A stretch of 64,000 nt of DNA, taken from contig JAFOOX010000045.1 in NCBI GenBank assembly GCA_017425245.1, positions 1 to 64,000 of the forward strand. The letters run 5' to 3'. Position 1 is the stretch's first letter. Each line of letters begins with the position of its first letter. The notes beneath the pieces are model-generated. The model made no database searches. It was not told where the DNA came from and was given only the letters and a program-made list of their open reading frames with translations. Source of the stretch: Gammaproteobacteria bacterium. GTDB taxonomy: Bacteria; Pseudomonadota; Gammaproteobacteria; Enterobacterales; Neiellaceae. The position numbers were made by a program, and so were the translations under genes. This document shows positions 1 to 9,029 of the stretch, piece by piece.

Positions 1-87
1 AAATGAAATATATATGATAGAAGTTCTAAATGGAATTGCTATTAAAGAATTATGTTTATAAAATAACTGATTTAAGGGGGTGGGGGT

Positions 88-675
88 GTGGAGTTAACGG
101 ATGAACAACGTGAACTGTGTGAGTCTAATTACGGATTAATCTATTCTTTCTTAGCTAAAAAGTGTTATAGATCTTATAACTTCGATGAAATTGAGTTTCA
201 TGCAATCAACGGATATTTAAAAGCTGTTATGACCTTCGATAAGAAGAACACTAGGTTCTCAACTTATGCCTATACTTGTATGTTTAACGAAGTGGCCATG
301 CTTGGTAGGAAAGAAAACACAAAAAACAAATATGAAACGCCTAGAGATCACGTTAGCAAAGAAATATTAGAAGTAAAAACAGAAGAAAATGCGTTAGATC
401 AGATGATTGAAAGCTACAACGAGAGATTGAAAGCAAAAATACTTAAAGAAGTTAAACGAACAATTTTAAAATATAACGTTAATAACAACAGAGGGAAAAA
501 GTTCAAATACCTCATTGAAAGATATGATTTAAACGTCACCCCCACAGAGTTTGCAAGAATTAAAGGTACTTCGCAAGCTAACATATGGCAATTAGAAAAA
601 AGTGCAATTAAAGTGTTGAGGGATGACGCGTACTTAAAGCAACTTTATGAACATTATAAAAAGTGTATAGACTAA
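88..675 (+). CDS. Sigma-70-like RNA polymerase sigma factor (Firmicute-type)
   Basis: A 195-residue protein with a GTG start placed 6 bases after a strong AAGGGGGT ribosome-binding site. Residues about 30-75 look like sigma region 2 (DEIEFHAINGYLKAV, then RFSTYAYTCMFNEV), and residues about 150-180 look like a region 4 helix-turn-helix (TPTEFARIKGTSQANIWQLE). Such factors direct RNA polymerase to particular promoters. Small divergent ones are common in Firmicute mobile elements and sporulation or stress circuits, and I cannot say which applies. The gene is AT-rich, unlike everything after position 1717, and belongs to the foreign end of the window. It lies 15 bases before the BMP lipoprotein gene, so the two may be cotranscribed. 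Confidence 0.7.
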   Translation: MELTDEQRELCESNYGLIYSFLAKKCYRSYNFDEIEFHAINGYLKAVMTFDKKNTRFSTYAYTCMFNEVAMLGRKENTKNKYETPRDHVSKEILEVKTEENALDQMIESYNERLKAKILKEVKRTILKYNVNNNRGKKFKYLIERYDLNVTPTEFARIKGTSQANIWQLEKSAIKVLRDDAYLKQLYEHYKKCID

Positions 676-690
676 GGGGGTTAGTTTAAA

Positions 691-1701
691 ATGAAAAAAT
701 TATTTAAAACAGTAGCGACAACATTTTTAATGTTAGGCTTAGTCGCGTGTAGTAATGAAGAAGTTTCTAAAAAAGATGGTGTGAAAATTGGAATGGTCAC
801 AGACACAGGGACAATCGATGATAAGTCGTTTAATCAGGGAACGTGGGAAGGGATTGTAAAGTATAACAATGACAATCCTGATAGCGAAATTCAATATATT
901 CAGCCAAATGGAGAAACAAAACAAGATTATTTAGAGGCGATTGACAATTTAGCATTATCGGGTACAGAGGTGATTGTGTTACCAGGGTTTAAATTTGAAG
1001 AGGCTTTAGGTAAAGCTCAAGATGAGTATCCAGATATTACGTTTATAGCGGTCGATGCAGAGCCGCTTGTCGGTCATGATAACAATGGCGCTCCAATGTA
1101 TGAAGTTAAAGAAAATACAATTTCAATCTTCTTCGCAGAGCAACAGGCTTCATTCTTAACTGGTATCGCCTCAGCGTTAGAAACAAAGACAAACAAGGTG
1201 GCATTCTTAGGCGGAATGGAAGTGCCGGCCGTTCAAAAGTTAGGATGGGGGTTTGTTGCAGGTATTGCTTATGCTAACGCCAATTTAGGAACAAATGTTG
1301 AAATTATTGATTACATTTATCAAGGAACGTTCACTGACTTAGATGCTGGGAAGTCAATCTCGGCTGGAATGTACGATAAAGGAGCAGATGTTATCTTTGC
1401 GGCTGCAGGAGCAGTTGGGGTTGGAGCGATTACAGAATCTAAAACTCGAGCAGAATCAGGTGAAGATGTTTATGTTGTCGGAGTTGATGTGGATCAATAT
1501 GATGAAGGTTTATTAACTAATGGGCAATCAACTATCTTAACAAGCGCAATGAAATATTTAGGTGAAGCCGCTTATAATCAAATTGACTCTTATGTTAAAG
1601 GTGAGTTTGAGGGTGGGCAAACTATCTTAATGGATATTGCAACAAATGGGGTAGGATTACCACAAGAAAACCCAAATTTATCAGAGGAAACAGTTAAACA
1701 A
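691..1701 (+). CDS. BMP-family ABC transporter substrate-binding lipoprotein, 3' end lost at the junction
   Basis: An AAGGGGG ribosome-binding site precedes the ATG. The product has a lipoprotein signal (LMLGLVACSN, lipobox cysteine near residue 20) and then a Med/BmpA-type periplasmic-binding fold: GVKIGMVTDTGTIDDKSFN near residue 32 and later VAFLGGMEVPAVQKLGWGFVAG are family hallmarks. Relatives bind purine nucleosides outside the membrane for an ABC importer. About 337 native residues are present, so only the last few tens are missing. The native sequence stops at SEETVKQ. The frame then runs on as proline codons from a CCA repeat and through GC-rich DNA to a stop at 1953; that tail is not a real protein part. 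Codon use is Firmicute-like. Confidence 0.85.
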
Positions 1702-1720
1702 CCACCACCACCACCACTGT
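1697..1720. other. Chimeric junction between Firmicute and gammaproteobacterial DNA
   Basis: A run of five CCA triplets (1702-1716) marks an abrupt change from AT-rich Firmicute sequence to GC-rich gammaproteobacterial sequence. Genes on both sides are cut here: the BMP lipoprotein (plus strand) loses its C-terminus, and a lipoprotein on the minus strand loses everything after its poly-glycine linker, which the same repeat encodes as GGT. No integrase, insertion sequence or target duplication is visible. An assembly or ligation chimera at a low-complexity repeat is the simplest reading. Confidence 0.8.
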
Positions 1721-1802
1721 CATCCAAAGACGAGCCACCACCACAGGCGGCGAGGGTCAACAGGGCCGCGAAAATCCAACTGCTGCGGTTGGCCACCATC
1801 AT
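1702..1802 (-). pseudogene. N-terminal fragment of a gammaproteobacterial lipoprotein, cut by the junction
   Basis: On the minus strand an ATG at 1802 (or the adjacent ATG at 1799) follows an AGGAAGGA ribosome-binding site. It encodes a signal peptide with a lipobox (IFAALLTLAAC, cysteine at residue 20), then GGGSSLDD and a poly-glycine linker. Glycine linkers after the lipidated cysteine are common in outer-membrane or surface lipoproteins of gammaproteobacteria. The GGT codons of the linker are the repeat at which the sequence switches to Firmicute DNA, so the mature domain is missing and the function is unknown. The gene is divergent from the symporter at 1985. It is broken by the join and is probably intact in the real genome. 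Confidence 0.65.
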
Positions 1803-1984
1803 TGCTTCCTTCCTCTTAACGACTCCGCGCGCAGCGGAACATGATGCCCAGACAGAACTCAACCGGCATGGTAAGTTGCCAACTCGCCACCAGCAACAGC
1901 ATAGGCCTGCTTTTGTCGGCGACAATGGCATTGCCCCGCTGGCAAACGCCTGATTTGTGATCTGGTCCGTCAATTGGAGCACTT

Positions 1985-3244
1985 ATGGCTGTTCATCATC
2001 TGACCTACCGCATTCTAGCGGGCATGATCGCCGGCATCGTCGCCGGCATGCTACTGAAGCTGGCAATGCCAATGCTGCCAGCACTCAAGCCCTACCTCGT
2101 CGACGGTTTGCTTTTTGTGGTCGGTCAGGTATTCGTGGCCAGCCTGAAGATGCTGGTAGTGCCTCTGATTCTGGTTTCGCTGATTTGCGGCGTGAACGCG
2201 CTACGCGATGTCTCGGCACTCGGGCGTATCGGACTGCGCGCGTTGGGCTGGTATCTGTTGACCACCGCTATGGCCATCACCATCGGGCTAGCTCTGGCCA
2301 GCTGGCTCCAACCCGGTGTTGGCGTGGCCATTGGTGGCCATAGTTTTGATGTCAGCACCGCGCCATCCCTGACCCAAGTGCTAATCAATCTATTTCCCTC
2401 TAACCCGTTTGCCGCCTTAAGTGACGGGAATACCCTGCAAGTAATCGTTTTTGCCCTGCTGTTCGGGGTGGCGATGGTGATGTCTGGCGAGGCCGGTCAA
2501 CGGCTGGCGGCCTGGTTTGAAGATGCCAACAGCGTAGTGCTTAAGCTGGTGATGCTGTTGATGCATCTGGCCCCATACGGCGTGTTTGCGTTGATGGCGC
2601 GCCTGTTCTTTGAACAGGAATTCAGCCTGATTCTGCAGTTGGCGGGCTACTTCGCTGTGGTTCTGGTGGCCCTGGTGGCTCATCTGCTGGTTAGCTACGG
2701 CCTCCTGTTGCGTGCTCACGGGCTGTCGCCGCTGCTGTTCTTGTACAAGATGCGTGAAGTCGTGCTGTTTGCCTTTACCACCGCATCAAGCAACGCCACC
2801 ATTCCCGTCACCCTTGATGCTACTGTGCGCAAGCTAGGGGTTGATCGCAGTATCGCCTCGTTTACGGTTCCGCTCGGGGCCACTGTCAACATGGATGGCA
2901 CAGCGATCATGCAGGGGGTGGCAACGGTGTTCATTGCCCAGATGTATCAGATTGATCTGAGCATGACCCAGTTCCTGATGATTATCGCCACTGCCACTCT
3001 CGCCTCCATCGGCACAGCCGGGGTTCCTGGCGTGGGGCTGGTGATGCTGACCCTGGTCCTGCAGCAGGTGGGGCTGCCAGTAGAAGCGATTGGCCTGATC
3101 ATTGGTGTCGACCGTCTGCTCGACATGAGCCGTACCGCTGTCAACGTCTGCGGTGACGCCATGGTTAGCATGATCATCGGTCGTGCCGAGGGGCGCCTCG
3201 ACACGACCGTTTTTGCCGACCGCAACGCCGGCACCAACGACTAA
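1985..3244 (+). CDS. Dicarboxylate/amino acid:cation symporter (DAACS family)
   Basis: A 419-residue inner-membrane transporter of the GltP/DctA/SstT-like family, which couples sodium or proton entry to uptake of glutamate, aspartate or C4-dicarboxylates. The family signatures are all present: the serine-rich re-entrant loop TTASSNATIPVT (about residue 265), the NMDGT cation site (about 300), the second hairpin AGVPG (about 345), and the substrate-binding helix with DRLLDMSRTAVNVCGDA (about 375-391), including the conserved Asp, Arg and Asn. The ATG follows GGAG by 5 bases. The exact substrate cannot be told from sequence alone. It is convergent with sohB, whose stop is 2 bases away. Confidence 0.88.
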   Translation: MAVHHLTYRILAGMIAGIVAGMLLKLAMPMLPALKPYLVDGLLFVVGQVFVASLKMLVVPLILVSLICGVNALRDVSALGRIGLRALGWYLLTTAMAITIGLALASWLQPGVGVAIGGHSFDVSTAPSLTQVLINLFPSNPFAALSDGNTLQVIVFALLFGVAMVMSGEAGQRLAAWFEDANSVVLKLVMLLMHLAPYGVFALMARLFFEQEFSLILQLAGYFAVVLVALVAHLLVSYGLLLRAHGLSPLLFLYKMREVVLFAFTTASSNATIPVTLDATVRKLGVDRSIASFTVPLGATVNMDGTAIMQGVATVFIAQMYQIDLSMTQFLMIIATATLASIGTAGVPGVGLVMLTLVLQQVGLPVEAIGLIIGVDRLLDMSRTAVNVCGDAMVSMIIGRAEGRLDTTVFADRNAGTND

Positions 3245-3245
3245 A

Positions 3246-4256
3246 TCAGCTGCGACTGACTGCCAGCAGGGCTCGTTGAGCCAGGCTTGCAGCGGGCTTG
3301 AGCAGACGGGCCAGCAGCGGCCGAGGCGTCTTTCGGGACAATGCCAACACCTGCCAGTCACTGGCCGCCAGACGGGCCTGCAGCAGATCATCGGAAGTCA
3401 GCAGATCGTCGACCAGACCACGCTGGTGCGCCTCAACGCCGCTCCACACTTCACCGGTAGCCACATCATCGATCTGCAGCGCCGGCCGGAAACGGTGAAC
3501 GTGCGCCTTGAACTGCTGATGAATGAGCGCCAGCTCCTCACGGAACTTGGCGCGCCCTTCGTCAGTGTTTTCACCGAACACACTCAGGGTCCGCTTGTAC
3601 TCACCAGCGGTGTGCTGCTCGTAGTCCACATCATGTTTGCGCAGCAGCTTGTTAAAGTTGGGCAACTGGGCGATTACACCAATCGAACCGATGTAGGCAA
3701 AGGGGGCGCAGGCAATGCGCGATGCAACCACCGCCATCAGATAACCGCCAGAGGCAGCCACTTTGTCGATGGCCACCGTCAACGGCAAATTGGCGCGACG
3801 CAGGCGCTCTAGCTGGGATGCCCCCAGCCCGTAGCCATGAACCACACCACCGCCGCTTTCCAGGCGCACCAGTACCTCATCCTGCTCGTGGTCGGCAACG
3901 GCCAGAATGGCGCTAACTTCGTCGCGTAGCGCGCTAACCTCATGGGCATCCATGCTGCCCTTGAAATCGAGCACATAGAGCACACGCTTGCGTTCCAGCT
4001 GTTTGCCTTTGCTCGCCTTCTCTGCTTTGGCGTCCTGTTTCTGCTGCGCTTTCAGCAATTTGGCCGGCGTCATCTGCTTTAACAGCCGGTCGCGCTGCAG
4101 GCGCCAGCTGGCACTCAGGTCCTTTACCTCCAGATCCGCATCATGGCCCTGACTCCGCTGGCGGGCGCTGGCAATCACTGCCATAACCACCACCAGCGCG
4201 ATAATCAGCGTTACGGCCTTGGCCAGAAACAGCCCGTACTCGTATAAAAATTCCAC
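3246..4256 (-). CDS. sohB: SohB inner-membrane serine peptidase (S49 family)
   Basis: A 336-residue signal-peptide-peptidase-like protease. The N-terminus (EFLYEYGLFLAKAVTLIIAL) is the usual SohB membrane anchor. I chose the GTG at 4256 because it matches that anchor and lies 7 bases after AAGGAG; the upstream extension is low-quality and antisense to the lipase region. The catalytic region contains VAASGGYLMAVVAS, with the likely nucleophile serine, and GSIGVIAQ near the active-site cleft. A charged linker (KAEKASKGKQLERKR) separates anchor from protease domain. Known relatives suppress loss of DegP in E. coli, so a role in membrane protein quality control is likely. Confidence 0.9.
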   Translation of the reverse strand: MEFLYEYGLFLAKAVTLIIALVVVMAVIASARQRSQGHDADLEVKDLSASWRLQRDRLLKQMTPAKLLKAQQKQDAKAEKASKGKQLERKRVLYVLDFKGSMDAHEVSALRDEVSAILAVADHEQDEVLVRLESGGGVVHGYGLGASQLERLRRANLPLTVAIDKVAASGGYLMAVVASRIACAPFAYIGSIGVIAQLPNFNKLLRKHDVDYEQHTAGEYKRTLSVFGENTDEGRAKFREELALIHQQFKAHVHRFRPALQIDDVATGEVWSGVEAHQRGLVDDLLTSDDLLQARLAASDWQVLALSRKTPRPLLARLLKPAASLAQRALLAVSRS

Positions 4257-4307
4257 CCATTCACTCCTTGGCATGCAAACAGCGCCCATTGTAGGGCGAG
4301 GCGGCGC

Positions 4308-4336
4308 AAAAAAAATGGCCCGCAACAGCGGGCCAT
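4308..4336 (-). terminator. Rho-independent terminator of the lipase gene
   Basis: On the minus strand a perfect 9-base stem (ATGGCCCGC/GCGGGCCAT, 4-base loop) is followed at once by eight T residues. It lies just after the lipase stop at 4354 and before sohB. Confidence 0.85.
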
Positions 4337-4353
4337 CGACAACCACCTCAGAC

Positions 4354-6936
4354 TCACATCGCCGGAGCGACCAGATCGCCGTTGGTAATTTTGAGCAACT
4401 TGCCGCCAGTGGCGTGGAAATTAGCCACCTGGGTTTGCATTTCTGTAGTCGCTGCTGCCGCCAGTGCCGGATCTGGCGCCTCTGCTTTAGCGGATGGATC
4501 CAGCAATGAACTGTGATGACCAGCGACGAAGCGCACCAACCCAGCGACAGGCTCCGTACCATCACCGGTGCTGATATCGATCCCATTCGCCAACCCCATC
4601 TGGGCCATCAGCGGTTCGGTACCGGAAAGTGGCAGAACTGTCGCCGCCAATCGCGAGTAAACATTTTCTGGCGACGTACGGTTAGGGATAGAACGATCGG
4701 TCAGACTGTCATCACCATTGCCCACCACCTCAATCGCATGAATGGCCGGGGTGGTCGCCGCCAGCGTGGCCGCGTAGTTGATCGCATCACCGCTCTCAAT
4801 CGCTGTCTGTGCAGCAAAGGCAAACTGGGCGTAGAACGGCGGGTAAGCCTGATTCAACAGTGCATCATACTGCTCAGGTGCTGAGCTTTTGAGCGTCGCC
4901 AACGCCTCTGCGCTCATGCCAACTACTTCAGCAAAGCTCTCTGATGCCGTCAGGCCCGCTTCCACCAGAGGCCCCAAAGAAGGAGAAGTCCCAAGAACCC
5001 CGGCCAACCCACCACCGGGCATTGCTAAGGTAATAGCTTGCAGGGCAAAGGGGTTGAAGGCCAATGGCTCTCCCGTTGCCGGATCAAGCAACGGCGCGTT
5101 GGCAATGGCAGTGGTCACGGTCGCCGCAGAGGCTCCCAGCGAATGGCCGAGGATCGACACCTTTGTGGCATCAAAGGTCGGCGACATCGGCACTGCGGCC
5201 TGACCCGCGCTCAGATAGCTGATGCCAGCGCGTAGCGCCAGATAATCACTGGCGGACTGGCGCAGGTTGTCACGCACCGTGGTCAGGCTGGACAAATTAG
5301 CGTAAACCAACGGCGAAGCGTTCTGGAAAGGATCATTTTCTGCGCCGCTAATCAGCGCCGAAGACGCGCTTATCTCGTAGATGTCATCGTTATTGAAATC
5401 GACACTGCGCTCACCGTGCAGTGGCTGGTCGATGGCAATGGTGGCTAGGCCGGCCATCGCCAGCGAACCAGCAATCGCATGCACCCCTTCTTTACTTGAG
5501 CTAATGCCATGGGCAAAGATCACTGTCGGCCAGCCGGCAAGCGGCTTCACCAAGCGTGCCTGCTCAGGCAAAGACTCGACCGGAATGCCCGCCTGAGCGG
5601 CGCGCAGAGCGTTCACAGCATCGGCGTTCGGTAGCGTGATCAATACAGGCACGCTTTGCCACTGGCGAATGAGTGGCAGCGGGTTGAACATGGTCAGGTT
5701 ACGCTCTCTATCCAGCTGCCCTTGGGGAAGCACGATCTGGCAGCCCACCAGATTGGCCGGATTGGCCAACTCTGCTGCCGAATCCAGGCCGCAATCCTCC
5801 ACTACTTTTTCGGCGGTCAATGCCCCCGAGTTAAGCGCACCGAGAATGGTGACCGGGCTGTCGCCCAGCGCCTGCCACGCGCTGCTAACCCCAGCACAAC
5901 TGCCGGTAGCCACTAGTTCTGCTGGCGGGCAATTGGTGGTCGGATTGGGGTACTCAAGCATGTAGGGCAAGGTCAGGTCGGCGTTCATTACCAAGGCGGT
6001 ATCGCCAATAGCGATCGCCTGGGCGTGGGCAGGATTGCTCGGGTCAAGCAGGCCCGCATCAATCAAAGCATCGGCCGAGGTTTGATCGGCAGCGATAGGC
6101 ATCGACAGGGTCAGGGCCGAGCTGCCGCCCTGCTGGGCTTTCTGCAGTTCACCGGCCATCAGCAGGCGGGCCACCCCCAGCGCATCCGCAGTCGACTGAG
6201 TGGTCATGGCACCGCTATAGATGATGCTCTCCGGGGCGATACCAGCGGCCGACAGCGCCGCTTCAAAGCTGTTGATCAGCCCCTGCAGCTGGCGCTGCGA
6301 AGGGGAGCCAAGAGGCTTGGTCGCCAGGTCCTGTTTGACCAGACGATAGGTTGCGGATGCGCCGACACTACGCGCCAACGAATCCTTGAGGCCATCCGTC
6401 AGCACTACCAGATAGCCGGTTTTGGCCTTGAGCGGCTTAAGGGGCACCACAGCGACCGCATTACCCGTGATCGAGGCCGCAAAATCCTCACCGAAAGTCA
6501 GCTCGTCCACCACCTGACAAGCCGCCCCCTGTGGCACCTGGGCACATGCCCCGGGTGCCGTTGGGCCGCCAAATACCGTCTCAAATATGCGTACCCCTTG
6601 CACCACAGACGCCGTATCCAAGGTTATGCCGGCTGGTACCTGAATGCTGATGGTGAAAGGTGCAGTGGTGCTCCAGCCATCAAGGGTGGAAAGGGCCACA
6701 TAGGGATCGGCGCCATCGGTCGGATCATCCACCGGCAAGTTGAGGGTGCCGTCCGTTGTGCCGGAAAAAAGCAGATCATTGGGCACTGGCAGCACCCCAT
6801 TACTGGGGTCGTAGGCGACGGTCGCGGTCACCACGACCGGCTCAGCGTCCTCTGTAGCGTCAGACAGACTTTCACTGCCGCAACCGGCCAAGGCCAAGGC
6901 TGCAGCCAACGCTGTTGGCACAAGCGCTTGTCTCAT
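4354..6936 (-). CDS. Large lipoprotein lipase, VolA/Pla-1/cef family
   Basis: An 860-residue exported lipoprotein. Its signal peptide ends in a lipobox (LAAALALAGC, cysteine near residue 19), followed by an acidic serine-rich stretch. A beta-rich N-terminal part (SNGVLPVPNDLLFSG and a section resembling Ig-like domains) precedes an alpha/beta-hydrolase domain with the nucleophile elbow GHSLGAS (around residue 600) and an upstream oxyanion-type segment WPTVIFAHGISSSKEG. Members of this family are surface-exposed phospholipases or lysophospholipases in Vibrio and Aeromonas relatives that release fatty acids from host or environmental lipids (family knowledge). It is monocistronic, with its own terminator and about 290 bases of upstream non-coding DNA in which I recognise nothing specific. 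Confidence 0.85.
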   Translation of the reverse strand: MRQALVPTALAAALALAGCGSESLSDATEDAEPVVVTATVAYDPSNGVLPVPNDLLFSGTTDGTLNLPVDDPTDGADPYVALSTLDGWSTTAPFTISIQVPAGITLDTASVVQGVRIFETVFGGPTAPGACAQVPQGAACQVVDELTFGEDFAASITGNAVAVVPLKPLKAKTGYLVVLTDGLKDSLARSVGASATYRLVKQDLATKPLGSPSQRQLQGLINSFEAALSAAGIAPESIIYSGAMTTQSTADALGVARLLMAGELQKAQQGGSSALTLSMPIAADQTSADALIDAGLLDPSNPAHAQAIAIGDTALVMNADLTLPYMLEYPNPTTNCPPAELVATGSCAGVSSAWQALGDSPVTILGALNSGALTAEKVVEDCGLDSAAELANPANLVGCQIVLPQGQLDRERNLTMFNPLPLIRQWQSVPVLITLPNADAVNALRAAQAGIPVESLPEQARLVKPLAGWPTVIFAHGISSSKEGVHAIAGSLAMAGLATIAIDQPLHGERSVDFNNDDIYEISASSALISGAENDPFQNASPLVYANLSSLTTVRDNLRQSASDYLALRAGISYLSAGQAAVPMSPTFDATKVSILGHSLGASAATVTTAIANAPLLDPATGEPLAFNPFALQAITLAMPGGGLAGVLGTSPSLGPLVEAGLTASESFAEVVGMSAEALATLKSSAPEQYDALLNQAYPPFYAQFAFAAQTAIESGDAINYAATLAATTPAIHAIEVVGNGDDSLTDRSIPNRTSPENVYSRLAATVLPLSGTEPLMAQMGLANGIDISTGDGTEPVAGLVRFVAGHHSSLLDPSAKAEAPDPALAAAATTEMQTQVANFHATGGKLLKITNGDLVAPAM

Positions 6937-7225
6937 GTGTTCTCCCCGTTATTCATCATTCTTTTATAGATTTTTGGTGCGGGCAGAAGAACTGCTCCTA
7001 CCAGAGCTGGAAAAGTAGCCCAAGGCTATGGGAAAGGAAAAGCGGATAGACCAACTTCTGTCACATGTCGTGATCACTGCCGCGCGCTCAACGACTTATC
7101 CCAGATCAACAACAGGACATTTAGAGAGCGGCCATGAGATCGGCATAGGCACGCGACTACGGCAGGCTGTCTTTTACCGCCAGAGCCACTAAAATCCGCG
7201 ACGCGTCAATCGCAGGAGTTTTGCC

Positions 7226-7975
7226 ATGTTCAGTTATCACCCCTCCCCCGATCTGCTGGCCGGACGCGTCATTATGGTGACCGGCGCTGGCGACGGTATC
7301 GGTCGCGAAGCCGCGCGCTGCTTCGCCCGTCATGGCGCCACCGTGATCCTGCTGGGTAAAACCGTGCCCAAGCTGGAGGAAACCTACGATCAGCTCAAAG
7401 CTGATGGCGGCTGCGAACCGGCGATCATTCCGCTGGATCTGGCCGGTGCCAGCGACAGCCACTACCGCGATCTGGCCGAAACCATCGCCGCCGAGTTCGG
7501 CCGGTTGGATGGCATCCTCCACAACGCCGGCCTGCTGGGTACCCTATCCCCGTTCGAGTTCATTGATGTGGCCGAATGGGATAGCCTGCTCAAGGTTAAC
7601 GTCACCGCCCCGATGCAACTTACCCGCGCTCTGCTCCCCCTACTGCGACAGGCGCAAGATGCTGCTGTTGTCTTTACCTCATCGGGTGTTGGCCGGCGTG
7701 GTCGCGCCTTCTGGAACGGTTACGCGGTCAGCAAGTTTGCAGTGGAAGGGCTGATGCAGGTGCTGGCGGACGAAATGGAAGGGACCAGCGTCAGGGTAAG
7801 CGCCATCAATCCGGGTGCCACCCGCACCAAGATGCGTGCGGCCGCTTATCCGGCGGAAGACAGCGCCCTGCTGCCAACGCCTGCCGACATCATGCCGGCC
7901 TACCTCTATCTGATGGGTCCAGAGGGGCGCGCCGCTCACGGCCGCAGCCTCGACGCTCAGTCGGCACGGGGCTAA
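7226..7975 (+). CDS. yciK: YciK-type short-chain dehydrogenase
   Basis: A 249-residue NAD(P)-dependent SDR. Visible features are the cofactor-binding VTGAGDGIGREAARCFARHG (residues about 17-36), the NNAG-equivalent HNAGLLG (about 103), the catalytic serine in VFTSSGVGRRG and the YxxxK motif YAVSKFAVEG (about 166). The match to E. coli YciK extends over the whole length, including the NPGATRTKMRAAAYP and TPADIMPAYLYLMG segments near the C-terminus. The substrate is not established for the family. The start follows AGGAG by 7 bases. It converges with the Gfo/Idh gene. Confidence 0.9.
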   Translation: MFSYHPSPDLLAGRVIMVTGAGDGIGREAARCFARHGATVILLGKTVPKLEETYDQLKADGGCEPAIIPLDLAGASDSHYRDLAETIAAEFGRLDGILHNAGLLGTLSPFEFIDVAEWDSLLKVNVTAPMQLTRALLPLLRQAQDAAVVFTSSGVGRRGRAFWNGYAVSKFAVEGLMQVLADEMEGTSVRVSAINPGATRTKMRAAAYPAEDSALLPTPADIMPAYLYLMGPEGRAAHGRSLDAQSARG

Positions 7976-7979
7976 CCCC

Positions 7980-9029
7980 TCAGGTTCTGCCTAGATCGGC
8001 AGCCGTTACCCAGCGCCCATCGCGGGCGCTGCGGTAGCCCAGCTCAAGCCACTGCATCACCGCCAGCGCCTCCGCCCCGCTTACCGGATTGGCACCGCCT
8101 TTGGTCAGTGCAGCGGCGACGGCCGCGTAATAGGCCGGATAACTGCCGGGCAACTGAGCCAACGACTGGTAGAGCGGCGCATCGCCGTCGATTAAGGTCA
8201 ATAGACCAGCATCCTCATCGCTGCCCCAGCGGGCGCCCGATGGCCGCTCACCGGCTTTAAGCCGTCCTTCCTGCGGGTCGGTTAATTGTTTGCGGTAATC
8301 GCCAGTGGCCGCCGTCACCTGCCAGCGCGGCGCGGGTTGCGGGCACAACATCGAGGCACCGATCTCGACCCGCAGCAGCCCGTAATCGAGGATCGCCAGA
8401 AACTCATCATCGGTTTCAGCCCCAGCGCGCACCGTCCGGATGTCGGCCCACAACCGGGCCGGTGGGCCAAACAGCAGCAACGCCTGATCGAGCAGATGGG
8501 GCGCGAGATCAAACCACAGGCCACTGCCCGCCCCTGCCTGTTCTCGCCAGCGCTGGCGAACCTCCGGGCGATAGCGGTCAAAGCGCGACTGAATGCGATG
8601 TAACGGCCCCAGCCGGCCCGTAGCCAGCAGCTGGCACAAGGTCAGGAAATCGCTGTCCCAGCGCCGGTTATGAAAAACACTGAGCAACAGCCCGCGCTCT
8701 GCGGCCAACGCCACCAATGCCTCAGCTTCGGCCAAAGTCAGGGTAAAAGGCTTGTCGACCACCACCGCCTTGCCGGCCCGCAGCGCCGCTTGGGCGATGG
8801 GGAAATGGCTGTCGTTGGGGCTGGCGATCACCACCAGCGCGATCTGGCCATCATTCAGCGCCTGGTCAACGCTGGCGACCACTTGCACATGCGGCAGATC
8901 GGCATGCACCTTGGCCGCGTCACTGCTGACCACTAGCTGCAACGCCAGCTCCGGACATGCTTCAATCAAGGGCGCATGAAAAGTCTTGCCGGCGTAGCCA
9001 TAACCGATCAAAGCAACAGGGACAGACAT
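7980..9029 (-). CDS. Gfo/Idh/MocA-family oxidoreductase
   Basis: A 349-residue NAD(P)-dependent oxidoreductase. It has an N-terminal Rossmann fold (VALIGYGYAGKTFHAPLI), the family dinucleotide/catalytic motif DKPFTLTLAEAEAL near residue 95, and a second motif GSGLWFDLAPHLLDQAL near residue 170 that carries the active-site histidine and aspartate. It resembles E. coli YdgJ-type proteins, which reduce sugars or related polyols. The substrate is unknown here. I chose the start at 9029 because it places MSVPVALIG at the natural beginning of the Rossmann strand; the frame is open upstream to 9125 without similarity. The ribosome-binding site is weak. Confidence 0.8.
   Translation of the reverse strand: MSVPVALIGYGYAGKTFHAPLIEACPELALQLVVSSDAAKVHADLPHVQVVASVDQALNDGQIALVVIASPNDSHFPIAQAALRAGKAVVVDKPFTLTLAEAEALVALAAERGLLLSVFHNRRWDSDFLTLCQLLATGRLGPLHRIQSRFDRYRPEVRQRWREQAGAGSGLWFDLAPHLLDQALLLFGPPARLWADIRTVRAGAETDDEFLAILDYGLLRVEIGASMLCPQPAPRWQVTAATGDYRKQLTDPQEGRLKAGERPSGARWGSDEDAGLLTLIDGDAPLYQSLAQLPGSYPAYYAAVAAALTKGGANPVSGAEALAVMQWLELGYRSARDGRWVTAADLGRT

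Noticed and set aside
1702-1716. CCA run as a functional repeat or attachment site
   Set aside because: No duplicated target, integrase or second copy was found; it is simply codons of a glycine linker read on the other strand.
1702-1953. Continuation of the BMP lipoprotein frame into a proline-rich tail
   Set aside because: The tail is a CCA repeat plus DNA antisense to a lipoprotein signal peptide; it arises from the chimeric join and is not a real domain.
6025-6969. Long open frame on the plus strand antisense to the lipase
   Set aside because: It mirrors the high-GC coding bias of the lipase gene, has no recognisable domain and no ribosome-binding site.
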